Source of the DNA: Dehalococcoidia bacterium
GTDB lineage: Bacteria; Chloroflexota; Dehalococcoidia; Lucifugimonadales; Lucifugimonadaceae
Assembly: GCA_012959765.1 (NCBI GenBank)
Contig: DUCO01000006.1
Coordinates: forward strand, 62,914 to 126,913
Direction: 5' to 3'
DNA length: 64,000 nucleotides
Part shown: positions 8,511 to 17,221 of the stretch, piece after piece
How the letters are laid out: every line of letters begins with the position of its first letter
Position numbering within the stretch: position 1 is the stretch's first letter
Made by a program: the position numbers and the translations under genes
The notes under the pieces: model-generated
Seen by the model: only the letters and a program-made list of their open reading frames with translations
Database searches by the model: none
What the model was told of the DNA's origin: nothing

Positions 8511-9728
8511 ATGGGTACAGGATTATCTACGGACCGGTTGCAGCGGATTGATCGGCATCTCACAGAGAATTACATCGATGCTGGCCGAATATACGGAGCG
8601 CTGACGCTGGTTGCGAGGCGCGGTGAGGTGGCGCATTTCTCTGCGTTGGGGCTGATGGACGCCGAGCGGAACAAGCCGACAGAACTGGACACGATTTATC
8701 GGATTTACTCGATGACGAAGCCGATCACCGCAGTGGCCATGATGCTGCTTTACGAAGAGGGTAAGTTTCAACTCAGCGATCCGCTGTCCGACTACCTTCC
8801 TGAATGGGCGGATACCGAGATTTGGGTGAGTGGAGAGTATCCGAATTTCAAAACTCGGCCGCTAGATCGGCCTATAACCATTCGGGATCTACTGTCGCAT
8901 CAAGCTGGACTCACACTTGGGTTTTTCGACAATGCAGTAGATCGGGCGTACCCGCCCATGCTTCGGGAGCAACAACATCATCTTGGTCATTATGGGGAGA
9001 CTGACCTTGAAGGCATGTTCGCCCAAGTAGCAAAAGTACCGCTACGTTATGCGCCAGGTACTGCGTGGCAATATTCGGTGGCACTTGAACTATGTGGGTA
9101 TCTGATTCAGGTGATAACAGGTAAACGGTTCGACGTCTTTTTGAAGGAGCGGCTATTTGCACCGCTTGGAATGACGGATACGGCCTTCAACGTTCCGGAC
9201 GAAAAACTAGACCGATTCTCGGCCAATTACGCACCGGCAGACGCAGGCGGTATTGAGATGGTTGATGATCCTGTAACAAGTAAGTTTCGCGAGACACCTA
9301 CGTTGTTTTCGGGTGGAGGAGGATTAGTAGGAACGGCGCTCGATTATTACCGGCTGTGTCAGATGTTGCTAAACGGTGGCGAACTGGATGGTGAGAGGAT
9401 TCTTGGCCGGAAGACGATTGAGCTGATGACGACGAACCATTTGCCGAATGGGGAGTCCATAACCGATCGAGCGTTGCCAGGAATGTTCAACACGATAAAG
9501 CACCAATCGGTTGGGTATGGGCTTGGGATGTCAATCGGACTCGCACCTGCCGTGTCTCAGATAGTTGGGTCAGCCGGTCAATACGCATGGGGCGGTGCAG
9601 CAGCAACCACGTTCTGGGTAGACCCGGTTGAGGAACTCGCAGTTGTTTTCATGACGCAACTAAAGCAGAGCCCTTACTCGATTCCTCGAGAGCTGCAAGT
9701 GCTCGTTAATGCTGCGATTGTGGATTAA
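8511..9728 (+). CDS. Serine hydrolase, class C beta-lactamase fold (EstB-like esterase)
   Basis: A 405-residue beta-lactamase-family (PF00144) protein. S67-M-T-K70 is the catalytic S-x-x-K, and the tyrosine motif is W-Q-Y-S-V. The third motif is W-G-G (in Y-A-W-G-G-A) instead of the K-T-G of true beta-lactamases, as in EstB-type esterases. No signal peptide is seen, so it probably works in the cytoplasm as an esterase, lactonase or amidase. It follows the enolase-superfamily gene and ends before a strong terminator, closing a two-gene unit. Confidence 0.88.
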   Translation: MGTGLSTDRLQRIDRHLTENYIDAGRIYGALTLVARRGEVAHFSALGLMDAERNKPTELDTIYRIYSMTKPITAVAMMLLYEEGKFQLSDPLSDYLPEWADTEIWVSGEYPNFKTRPLDRPITIRDLLSHQAGLTLGFFDNAVDRAYPPMLREQQHHLGHYGETDLEGMFAQVAKVPLRYAPGTAWQYSVALELCGYLIQVITGKRFDVFLKERLFAPLGMTDTAFNVPDEKLDRFSANYAPADAGGIEMVDDPVTSKFRETPTLFSGGGGLVGTALDYYRLCQMLLNGGELDGERILGRKTIELMTTNHLPNGESITDRALPGMFNTIKHQSVGYGLGMSIGLAPAVSQIVGSAGQYAWGGAAATTFWVDPVEELAVVFMTQLKQSPYSIPRELQVLVNAAIVD

Positions 9729-9756
9729 CGGCTAATCATGGGCAATCTGTCGACAA

Positions 9757-9790
9757 AAAAACACCGACTCAATTGCGAGTCGGTGTTTTT
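9757..9790. terminator. Bidirectional terminator between serine hydrolase and tRNA-Ala
   Basis: Stem AACACCGACTC/GAGTCGGTGTT extended by A/T runs on both sides, with a 6-nt loop. It can serve both the plus-strand hydrolase gene and the minus-strand tRNA, which converge here. Confidence 0.88.
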
Positions 9791-9800
9791 AAAAAGTTTC

Positions 9801-9876
9801 TGGTGGAGCTGGAGGGATTCGAACCCTCTACCTCTTCAATGCCATTGAAGCGCTCTCCCAATTGAGCTACAGCCCC
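9801..9876 (-). tRNA. tRNA-Ala (anticodon GGC)
   Basis: A 76-nt cloverleaf on the minus strand. The acceptor stem GGGGCTG pairs with CAGCTCC (one G-U), followed by the D arm, an anticodon stem CTTCA/TGAAG with loop ATGGCAT (anticodon GGC, reads GCC and GCU alanine codons) and a T arm GAGGG-TTCGAAT-CCCTC. The CCA end is encoded. It stands alone, followed by a terminator. Confidence 0.97.
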
Positions 9877-10012
9877 GTTTTTGTGCGGGGTGGGCGGTTC
9901 GAGCGGCGGGGTTAAACGCTTTCTAAAATGCCCAACTAAAAAATCGTAGCACAGGGGGGGTGGGGATTTCGCTGGTGTTTTGAGCGATTGAAGACTCGCG
10001 CGCCCCCGCCCT

Positions 10013-10047
10013 AGATCCCTCGGCTTCGATGACTTCGCTCGGGACAC
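10013..10047 (+). repeat. Dispersed intergenic repeat, family B, copy 1
   Basis: A 35-bp unit beginning AGATCC and ending GGGACAC, containing TCGATGACTTCGCTC. It recurs with about 5 differences at 58731-58765. It sits between tRNA-Ala and the SDR gene and codes for nothing recognisable. Confidence 0.7.
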
Positions 10048-10070
10048 TAGAACCCAAGGCAGAGTATCGC

Positions 10071-10919
10071 CTAGTACGTTTCGGGGTCTTCTTCGTGTTG
10101 CTTGAAGTCGGTGTCGTCCCGTTCAGACAGGCCTTTTTCGAGGTTCAGGACCTGGCCGGCGTCGTCTTGCGGTTCGTAGCCGAGAACTTCGCGGGCTTTG
10201 TCGAGCGAGAAGATGTTCCAGTAGTTGTCGCTCATGGCGAAAACGAGGGTGTACATGAGTGAGTCAGGAGCATCGACGGCTTTGACGTGAATTTGGGCGG
10301 TGTCGCGGTGTGAGAGCCACATTGCGAGTCCGCCTGATGCGACTGTCGGGTCGTCGTCAGAGATAGTCCAGCCAATTCGGATGTTGATCGACGAGATGCC
10401 GTGCCACTCGGAGTAGTAACTGCCGAGTCCTTCTGCGTAGCCCTTCGATGCACCGTAGAAGCCATCGGGTCGGAACGGAACAGTTTCGTCGATTTTCTTG
10501 AACGCCCCGTGCTCAATTCCTTCGTAATTTCCGGAGAGAATCGACTTGTACGGTTCGTCGCGGTAGAAGCCGCCGATTGCGTGTTGAGAGCTACCAAATA
10601 CAACTCGTTTCACGCCTGCGCGCCTTGCTGCTTCGTAGACGTTGTATACGCCGACAAAGTTGTTGCGGAGGGCTGATTCCCAGTTGGCGTTGGCGCTGCG
10701 GTCGGCGGCGAGGTGAACGACGGTGTGCTGGCCTTCGAAGGCGGGAAGCATGGTGTCGAGTTCGGCGATGTTGCCCTTGAAATTGTGGGCGTCGTCGAGA
10801 CCTTCAGTGCCGTATCGGGAGAGCGACGAAAGCTCGTATCGCTCTTCGAACTCGCCTCGTAAAGCAGTCCCTACTAGTCCACTGAGCCCGGTGACGAGCA
10901 CTTTTTTCTTATCGATCAT
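10071..10919 (-). CDS. NAD-dependent epimerase/dehydratase, uronate-dehydrogenase-like
   Basis: A 282-residue extended short-chain dehydrogenase. T-G-L-S-G-L-V-G at residues 10-17 is the NAD-binding glycine motif, H-L-A-A-D follows near residue 70, G-S-S-Q-H precedes the catalytic region, and Y-G-A-S-K provides the Y-x-x-x-K pair. The shape (short C-terminal half, S-S-Q-H motif) resembles bacterial uronate dehydrogenases that oxidise hexuronates to aldarolactones; other sugar epimerase roles remain possible. It is transcribed alone on the minus strand, 86 bp after the UPF0104 gene. Confidence 0.85.
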   Translation of the reverse strand: MIDKKKVLVTGLSGLVGTALRGEFEERYELSSLSRYGTEGLDDAHNFKGNIAELDTMLPAFEGQHTVVHLAADRSANANWESALRNNFVGVYNVYEAARRAGVKRVVFGSSQHAIGGFYRDEPYKSILSGNYEGIEHGAFKKIDETVPFRPDGFYGASKGYAEGLGSYYSEWHGISSINIRIGWTISDDDPTVASGGLAMWLSHRDTAQIHVKAVDAPDSLMYTLVFAMSDNYWNIFSLDKAREVLGYEPQDDAGQVLNLEKGLSERDDTDFKQHEEDPETY

Positions 10920-11005
10920 ACGAACTAACCCCTGTTCCTGCGTCGGAAAGTAGTAGTGAATTACGAAGCGATGATACTAGCTCAGATTGCGGAGGGAGCG
11001 AACAG

Positions 11006-12088
11006 TTATTCGGCTGCATCAGATGAGGAGGCTGTGGCGTTTTTTGCTTTTACCGCGTGCCACACGACGAACAGAATCCCACCGAATAGCACGACGCTGA
11101 GCCAGCTGATCGTTCGATCGACTGCCACAAGACTGATGGCTTCGTTGCCGGTGCGGCCGAACAGTATCAGGAGGCCAGTGAGTCCACCCTCAACGAACCC
11201 GAACCCGCCGGGAGTTGGGATTGTTGTGAGCATTGCGTTTGTGAGCGCAGCGAACATGATGATGCCGAACGAAATGTCCATGCCCAGCGCATCGGCAACA
11301 AAGTAAAAACGGGCGATTTCGAGCAGCCATCCGACGATGCCCAAAGCCAATTGCGGCGGGATGGCTCGGCCAGAAAAGCTATTGAGTGTTCCTCGTTGGA
11401 AGTTCACGAATGCCAGTTCGAATCGGCCCGGCAGACGGCGTGAGATTTGTTCGCCAGATATTCGCATTACGATGAGACCCAGCACCAGCGCAGCGACGAG
11501 CACGAAGGTAGCTAAAACGACCCAGCCGGGTACTTTTGAATCGCCTTCAACCGTGAGCCAGATTGCTGCAGAAAGAACGATAATCAGTACTGCCGACATG
11601 TCTTGAACACGCTCAGCGACAACGGTTCCAAGGCTCGATGGGAAGTTGCTTTTGGCCTCTTTGGCGAGTTCCCACCCTCGGTACGCATCACCGAGTCGTA
11701 AGAAGGCGACTGAGTTGGCGAACCAGCCCATGAGGATGATTCCCGAGAGCGTGATTGTGCCCGGGACATTTTTTCCGTTGTCGCCGCCGATATTCGCCGT
11801 TTTCGCGATCATGCGCCATCGTAGTCCACGGAACAAGAAGCTCAGGTAGTAGAGACCCATTGCGAGCAGGTACTTGCCCAGATGGACGTGCTTGATGCTG
11901 GTCCAGACTTCGTCCCATTCGAAGTCAAAAATCCGCCAGAGAGCGAAGGCGATCAGCAGTCCTCCGACGAGGATCGCGGCGAGAGTCGGCAGCGACAGTA
12001 CGCGCTGACGAAGGGTTACAACGTCGGGCATTCCTGAATCGGGTGCGGCGTTGTGCTCGGGCGATTGGTTGGGTGGAGCCTGGTACAT
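11006..12088 (-). CDS. UPF0104 / lysylphosphatidylglycerol synthase transmembrane-domain protein
   Basis: A 360-residue integral membrane protein with about eight hydrophobic segments starting at residue 36, after a cytoplasmic proline-rich tail. Family markers are L-R-W-R near residue 90, F-x-R-L-G-D-A-Y-R-G around residue 130 and P-T-P-G-G-F-G-F-V-E-G-G near residue 300. Members without a C-terminal synthetase domain, as here, are considered lipid flippases or unknown membrane proteins. It lies directly downstream of rsmG (58 bp) and may be cotranscribed. Confidence 0.85.
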   Translation of the reverse strand: MYQAPPNQSPEHNAAPDSGMPDVVTLRQRVLSLPTLAAILVGGLLIAFALWRIFDFEWDEVWTSIKHVHLGKYLLAMGLYYLSFLFRGLRWRMIAKTANIGGDNGKNVPGTITLSGIILMGWFANSVAFLRLGDAYRGWELAKEAKSNFPSSLGTVVAERVQDMSAVLIIVLSAAIWLTVEGDSKVPGWVVLATFVLVAALVLGLIVMRISGEQISRRLPGRFELAFVNFQRGTLNSFSGRAIPPQLALGIVGWLLEIARFYFVADALGMDISFGIIMFAALTNAMLTTIPTPGGFGFVEGGLTGLLILFGRTGNEAISLVAVDRTISWLSVVLFGGILFVVWHAVKAKNATASSSDAAE

Positions 12089-12146
12089 TTATTCCGGAGA
12101 GTTTAGATAGCTAGGGTGCTTGAGTAGATTACGGACAGGTCATATA

Positions 12147-12899
12147 TTAGTCGTCGGGATCTTCTTGTTCTACTAGGGGTGACTGATGAGGAATACCGAC
12201 TCGGCGCGGGAATTCGCGTGGTGTTTTTGAAATTTTCATCCAGTAAACCATATCGTCGGGCGGGGAGTCACCCGGATTGCTCACTTCGAGAGTTATAGCT
12301 GGCGCTGCCCCCAGTACTTCTGCCGCCGCCGCTGCCTCGTTTACTTCGTCTTCTACGCCGCTGCTTTTCGGAAGGATCACCGTTCCCCCGATATTTGCAA
12401 ACGGGATTGTGAGTTCTGCGAGTTCGGGAAGTCGTGCTAACGCTCTGGCCACAACGATGTCGTAGCTCTCTCGGTGTCCTCGCTCCTGGCCGAGGTCTTC
12501 TGCTCGACCTGTGATGACTTCAAGGCCTTTGAGTTCGAGTTCGTTTGCTACTTCAGCGAGGAAGTTTGTTCGCTTCAGAGTGGAGTCGAGAAGGGTTATC
12601 TGAAGATCGGGAAGGGCGATTTTCATGATCACCCCCGGAATTCCGGCGCCGGTTCCGACATCGATTGCGCGCTTGCCGGCGAACCATTCAGGAGTGAGCA
12701 CGTTTCCGCCTGCGGGTGTGAGGATGCGAAGGGAGCGGATGAAAAGTTCTTCCCGGATTTTGTCCCACGTTTTGTGGCCGGTCAGGTTGAACTGCTTGGA
12801 ACGAAGTTCGATTAGTTTTCGGTATCGCTGGAACTGCGCAATTTGCTTTGCGTCGAGTTCAACTCCAAGTAAGCGTGCTGCTGCTACTACGGATTCCAC
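12147..12899 (-). CDS. rsmG: 16S rRNA (guanine-527-N7)-methyltransferase RsmG
   Basis: A 250-residue RsmG/GidB. The N-terminal F-N-L-T-G segment, the S-adenosylmethionine loop D-V-G-T-G-A-G-I-P-G (about residues 76-85), L-L-D-S-T-x-K-R and V-A-R-A-L-A-R are diagnostic. It methylates G527 of 16S rRNA, and loss can give low-level streptomycin resistance. The start is GTG at 12899. Its upstream region is shared with the divergent etf genes and contains a perfect inverted repeat. The C-terminus is slightly longer and more acidic than average. Confidence 0.95.
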   Translation of the reverse strand: MESVVAAARLLGVELDAKQIAQFQRYRKLIELRSKQFNLTGHKTWDKIREELFIRSLRILTPAGGNVLTPEWFAGKRAIDVGTGAGIPGVIMKIALPDLQITLLDSTLKRTNFLAEVANELELKGLEVITGRAEDLGQERGHRESYDIVVARALARLPELAELTIPFANIGGTVILPKSSGVEDEVNEAAAAAEVLGAAPAITLEVSNPGDSPPDDMVYWMKISKTPREFPRRVGIPHQSPLVEQEDPDD

Positions 12900-12934
12900 T
12901 AGTTCTGCTTTTACTCTTGATCTGGTGCTTTGGC

Positions 12935-12964
12935 GATGCGGATACCAGTATTGGTATCCGCATC
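12935..12964. promoter_or_regulatory. Perfect 13-bp inverted repeat upstream of rsmG
   Basis: GATGCGGATACCA, four bases, then its exact complement TGGTATCCGCATC. It lies 36 bp before the rsmG start in the divergent spacer to etfB. There is no T-run, so it is more like an operator or an RNA hairpin of the rsmG leader than a terminator. Confidence 0.55.
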
Positions 12965-13152
12965 GGACCGGAGAATCCGGGTGCGATTTCTAGCGCCGAG
13001 TTTTTGGATCAGCGCAATTATCAAATGATCGGTAATGTTATAGGCTGTTGCTCGAATTTCGAACGGCGTAGAGTGTCGCTATTATCGTGTTTTGATCACG
13101 AGTGATTTTTTAATGCGGCGAACGGCTGTGATTACGTAACTGGAATTTCTAA

Positions 13153-13953
13153 TTGACCCTTCGAATTGTGGTTCTTGCCAAGCAGGTTCCTGACCCGGAA
13201 ACACCTCCATCTCAATTCAAAATTGATGAATCAACCAATAGCGTTTTACCCCCAAACGGTGTTCCGCCGGTGGTGAACGGGTTCGACCTCAACGCTGTTG
13301 AGGCTGCTTTACAGCTTCGGGATGCTGGTGCTGATGTCGAAATAACGGTGCTATCGGTGGGCAGCGAGTTCGTTATGGATGCGATGAAGAAGCCACTGGC
13401 TATGGGGGCTGATCGGCTTGTGCTGGTCGATGATGAAGGATTGGACAGGATCGATGCCGCTGCGACTGTGAAGGTGTTGGCGGCTGCGATCGAAAAAGAT
13501 GGTCCGTTCGATCTCATTTTGGGCGGCAGGCAGGCTTCGGATTGGGACCAGGCGCATGTGACGCTGGGTCTTGCCGAAGTGCTTGGTTTGCCGCTTGTAT
13601 CGTTGGTGCAGAAGCTTGAGTTGGACGGCGATTCGATTGCTTTGCGACGGGTGATTCCTGATGGGTACCAGGTGGTTTCGGCCCCAACGCCTTCGGTGCT
13701 GACGATCACGAACGAGCTTGGTGAGCCTCGATACCCGAACCTGCGAGGAATCATGCAGGCGAGCCGTAAGAAGCCGGAGATATTCTCACTTGTTGATCTT
13801 GGACTTTCGGATAGCGACCTTAGTCCTAAGCTTGAGTTGAAGCGGTTGTACGTGCCGGAGTCGAATCGACAGGTGGAATTGATAGAGGGTGATGACGAAG
13901 CTGATTCGGGGGTAAAACTTGCCTTGCGATTGCGCAAGGAGAAGTTGATCTAA
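13153..13953 (+). CDS. etfB: Electron transfer flavoprotein, beta subunit
   Basis: A 266-residue ETF beta subunit. V-L-A-K-Q-V-P-D-P at the N-terminus, N-x-F-D-L-N-A-V-E-A-A-L, G-A-D-R-L-V-L-V-D-D and G-G-R-Q-A-S-D-W-D (nucleotide-binding region) are typical. With EtfA it carries electrons from acyl-CoA and other flavin dehydrogenases to the quinone pool. The start is a TTG at 13153, directly before the conserved L-R-I-V-V-L-A-K. It overlaps etfA by one base (TAATG), so translation is coupled. Confidence 0.95.
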   Translation: MTLRIVVLAKQVPDPETPPSQFKIDESTNSVLPPNGVPPVVNGFDLNAVEAALQLRDAGADVEITVLSVGSEFVMDAMKKPLAMGADRLVLVDDEGLDRIDAAATVKVLAAAIEKDGPFDLILGGRQASDWDQAHVTLGLAEVLGLPLVSLVQKLELDGDSIALRRVIPDGYQVVSAPTPSVLTITNELGEPRYPNLRGIMQASRKKPEIFSLVDLGLSDSDLSPKLELKRLYVPESNRQVELIEGDDEADSGVKLALRLRKEKLI

Positions 13954-14909
13954 TGACATCCATACTTCTGGTCGCTGAATTCGATGAGCAGGGCGACGTT
14001 ACGCAAGGGGCACTTCAGGCGATTACGGCGGCGAAATCGCTTAGTGATGCTCAGGTTACGGCTGTAGTGGCTGGCGATGCTTCGGGATCGGCTTCATCAC
14101 TCGCGGTCGATGGTGTTGTGACTGTCTCCGCTATCGCCGCCGCTGACAACGGGATTTTCGAGCAGGTGACGGCTGATCTGGCTGCGCTGGTTGTTTCGTC
14201 CAGCCCAGATGTTGTGATTTTCAGTAAGTCTGACTTTGGCTCGGTTGTTGGGGCACGATTAGCGTTCAGGCTCGATGCTGCGCTTGCTGCCGATTGTATT
14301 GAGATTTCTGGTTCAGGCGGTTCTGTTTCGGTTACCCGACCGGTTTACGGCGGAAGTGCGCTTGCTGAGTTCGAAATTGCTTCTTCTCCTGCTGTTTTGA
14401 CACTAAGAGCAGGTGCGTTCGAGCCGACCGGTGACACCGGATCTCCTTCAGTTGAATCTCATGACGGTGAGGCCACTGTTGAGCAGCGGGCGTTGGTTTC
14501 CGACACGGTTGCAGAGGCGCATGAGAGCGTTCGATTAGAAGACGCTGATTTTGTTGTTAGCGGAGGTCGTGGGCTTGGTGGTCCCGAGCCGTTCAGCGTG
14601 CTAACCGATCTTGCTAACGTGCTTGGTGGAGCTGTTGGCGCTTCGAGGGCAGCGTGCGATGCAGGGTGGATAGATCATTCGCACCAGGTGGGTCTTACCG
14701 GCAAGACGGTTAGCCCTGATGTTTACATAGCGGTGGCCATTTCGGGGGCGAGTCAGCACATGGCGGGTTGTTCGAGTTCACGCGCTATCGTTGCTATCAA
14801 CAAGGATGGCGACTCGAATATTTTCAAGGAAGCGCGGTTCGGTGTGGTTGGTGATTGGGAAAAGGTGCTCCCCTCATTTCTTGCTACTGTCAGGGACCTC
14901 AAGGCCTGA
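13953..14909 (+). CDS. etfA: Electron transfer flavoprotein, alpha subunit
   Basis: A 318-residue ETF alpha subunit. The C-terminal FAD domain is clear: V-S-G-G-R-G-L-G, G-A-S-R-A-A-C-D-A-G-W, Q-V-G-L-T-G-K-T-V and the signature I-A-V-A-I-S-G-A-S-Q-H near residue 265, then N-K-D. The N-terminal half is more divergent, as usual. It forms the ETF heterodimer with EtfB; likely electron donors encoded nearby are the acyl-CoA dehydrogenases at 40960-43301. It ends with TGA. Confidence 0.95.
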   Translation: MTSILLVAEFDEQGDVTQGALQAITAAKSLSDAQVTAVVAGDASGSASSLAVDGVVTVSAIAAADNGIFEQVTADLAALVVSSSPDVVIFSKSDFGSVVGARLAFRLDAALAADCIEISGSGGSVSVTRPVYGGSALAEFEIASSPAVLTLRAGAFEPTGDTGSPSVESHDGEATVEQRALVSDTVAEAHESVRLEDADFVVSGGRGLGGPEPFSVLTDLANVLGGAVGASRAACDAGWIDHSHQVGLTGKTVSPDVYIAVAISGASQHMAGCSSSRAIVAINKDGDSNIFKEARFGVVGDWEKVLPSFLATVRDLKA

Positions 14910-14984
14910 TCTAGTTGTAGGATTGATATCACTCGAAGAAAAAGCAGCTTTTAGGTAGAGGCTGCGGAAGCAAGAGGCGATAAA

Positions 14985-15425
14985 TTGGATTTCGGTTACG
15001 GCAATGGTGTTGATGGTGTTTTCAAGTTCATTGAAAACGCTGAAGTTCTGGCTGTGTTCTTTCCAAAATTCGGCCAGTCGGTTGTAATCGACGTGCGACC
15101 CAAAGAGGGTGAGCCGCCTCTGGTTCGAGTTGTGCCGATGGAACGGTCTATCGCCGACCGCCTTCGCACTATCAAGCGCATGCGCCCCGCACTGCCTCGT
15201 CCGCAGGACATCGTTGCGGTTCCGTGGGTCGGCTATGTCGACGCAATAAAGACTTCTGGTCTGTGGGGCAAGGTTGTTAGCCGAGTCGAGGATTCAGGCT
15301 TCCCGGAAGCGGTTGAGGCAGCTGAAAAGGCGTTCAACGAGCTGATCCGAATGGAACGCTGTGAACTTGCCCAGCTGATTATGGGCGAGCAGTACGAAAC
15401 CCTCTGGGCCCGTCCTACCAGCTAG
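14985..15425 (+). CDS. Conserved hypothetical protein linked to etfBA
   Basis: A 146-residue soluble protein that I do not recognise. It begins at TTG 14985 after an AGAGG site, 75 bp behind etfA on the same strand. Visible features: an N-terminal G-Y-G-N-G-V-D-G stretch, a basic proline-containing middle (R-M-R-P-A-L-P-R-P-Q-D) and a helical C-terminus with a single cysteine. No membrane segment or signal peptide. Regular codon use and length make it a real gene. Proximity to etf suggests but does not prove a link to electron transfer. Confidence 0.7.
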   Translation: MDFGYGNGVDGVFKFIENAEVLAVFFPKFGQSVVIDVRPKEGEPPLVRVVPMERSIADRLRTIKRMRPALPRPQDIVAVPWVGYVDAIKTSGLWGKVVSRVEDSGFPEAVEAAEKAFNELIRMERCELAQLIMGEQYETLWARPTS

Positions 15426-15591
15426 GCTGGATTTTTTCAGCCAACAAGTTGGATTTTTCAGTTTGGTCCGTAGTGGTGGCATGCTAAGTTGTTGCTTTTG
15501 AGGTCGGGTTTAGCGCGTTCGTCGTATAACTTGGGTAGTGTTCGTTCAAATTTTGCGCGGCGAGCGCTAATGACACGCTCAGGTTTTGTAA

Positions 15592-17016
15592 TTGCCTTCG
15601 ACCTTTTTGCCTCGTTTTAGTCGACTTTTTATGTGGACTGTTGGTTCTCTGCTTTTAGTCGCGTACAACGTTGTTGAGCGGGCGGTACTTTTTCCTACTC
15701 AGCGTCGGTCGAAGTGGGTTTTCATCGCGCTGATGCTCGGGGTGTTGTGGTTGATCTGGGTGGTTCCGGTTGGTGACCAGCGATCGGTTTCAGCGGTTTC
15801 TTCGGCATCTTCTCAATACGACTACCGACTTATATCGTGGGAGTTCGAGAACGTTTTAGATAAGTGGGGGCATCGGCTTTGGACGGTGCTGCCGTGGACT
15901 CCTACGAGCGAAACGGATCGTCGTGAGGCGTTAGATCGCTATGTGGTGCTTGTAGATGAACTTCGAGTTGCCAAAGACGAGTTGGTTCGAGTTACAGCAG
16001 CCAATGGAGATGATGGCCAGACTGTTTCGTATGCTCAGGATGCTTTTGACCGGTTGATAGGCGAGCGTGATGGCTTGCGGGATGGGGTTGAGGAGTATCT
16101 TGAGCAGATCATTGCTGAGACGGTGGGATCGCCAGAGGTTGGGCTTGCTGGAGCGTTTGTCTGGCCGCCTGTCGACTTCCGAATAGACGATCCGCCAAAA
16201 CTTCTCGTGACGTCACCCAGAGACGAAATAGATCGCATAGAAGACGCGCTGATCGATCCGAATGTTTCAGTTGATGTGATGTCGAGAATCGAGGCCGAAC
16301 TGCTCGATTCGCACGATCTTTCGGCGATTGTGATTCAGACGGGTGGTTTGGCGAGTTACCCGAACGTAATTCCTACTAGAAACCTGAAGCGTTTAGTTGA
16401 TGTTGGCACGCACGAATGGCTGCACGCTTATCTGGTGTTTCACCCGCTCGGTAGGGCGTATTTCGATGGCGGTGAGATACGTTCGATGAACGAGACGCTG
16501 GCTGACATATTTGGTCGTGAAGTCGGGCTGATGGTCTATTCGCAAGTAACTGGTGAGCCGTACGTGGCTCCAACTCGGCCTGAGACCGCTGTGAAGCGGG
16601 ATTTGGTGGCGGAATCTGAAGAAGAAGTCGCACCAAAAGAAAACGATGAGTTCAGCTTTAATCGCTTCATGGGCGAGACCCGCGAAGTTACCGATGAACT
16701 GCTCGCAGAAGGACTGATTGACGAGGCGGAGGCATACATGGAGGAGCGGAGGGTTGAACTGCTCGATCACGGGTACAACATTCGCAAGATCAATCAGGCG
16801 TATTTTGCGTTTCACGGCACGTACGCCGAAAGTCCTTCATCTACGAGTCCGATCGCCAGATACATGTGGGATTTGCGGGAACAGGTCGATTCTGTGGGAG
16901 AACTGGTGAAGCTGTTGAGGCCGTTGGGTACGTACAAGGAATTTGAACAGTTGCTTGTAGAGCGAGGAATTGAACTGGAACCAGACGAGGAAATTGACGA
17001 ACCTGAGGCGGAATGA
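15592..17016 (+). CDS. Membrane-anchored protein with HExxH metallopeptidase motif
   Basis: A 474-residue protein. It has one or two N-terminal hydrophobic segments (about 12-30 and 43-60), then a long, probably extracytoplasmic domain with a charged helical region (about 115-180). Around residue 270 it has T-H-E-W-L-H-A-Y, an H-E-x-x-H zinc motif, followed about 28 residues on by M-N-E-T-L-A-D. The N-E-x-x-x-D motif gives a third zinc ligand as in gluzincins. No named family is recognised, so a surface-anchored zinc peptidase is inferred. The start is TTG at 15592. It stands upstream of hflK-hflC in the same direction, consistent with envelope protein quality control. Confidence 0.7.
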   Translation: MPSTFLPRFSRLFMWTVGSLLLVAYNVVERAVLFPTQRRSKWVFIALMLGVLWLIWVVPVGDQRSVSAVSSASSQYDYRLISWEFENVLDKWGHRLWTVLPWTPTSETDRREALDRYVVLVDELRVAKDELVRVTAANGDDGQTVSYAQDAFDRLIGERDGLRDGVEEYLEQIIAETVGSPEVGLAGAFVWPPVDFRIDDPPKLLVTSPRDEIDRIEDALIDPNVSVDVMSRIEAELLDSHDLSAIVIQTGGLASYPNVIPTRNLKRLVDVGTHEWLHAYLVFHPLGRAYFDGGEIRSMNETLADIFGREVGLMVYSQVTGEPYVAPTRPETAVKRDLVAESEEEVAPKENDEFSFNRFMGETREVTDELLAEGLIDEAEAYMEERRVELLDHGYNIRKINQAYFAFHGTYAESPSSTSPIARYMWDLREQVDSVGELVKLLRPLGTYKEFEQLLVERGIELEPDEEIDEPEAE

Positions 17017-17221
17017 AGAATACGCGGCCATGAACAGCGTAATTTTGAGTAAGAATCCGCTTCTCGGCGGTATACTTGCCTGACGATTATGAGGTTGGCC
17101 GTCAACTGGTCAGCCAAAATTAACTGGCGCGCACTGTGAATCGGTTTGCGATTCATGGTGTGTGCAAACTAACACTACACAACGTACCGGCCAGAATGAT
17201 TGGTTGGTACGAGGAGATTCG

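Noticed and set aside
13212-13937. A 241-codon open frame on the minus strand
   Set aside because: It is antisense to etfB, serine-rich, and has no recognisable motif.
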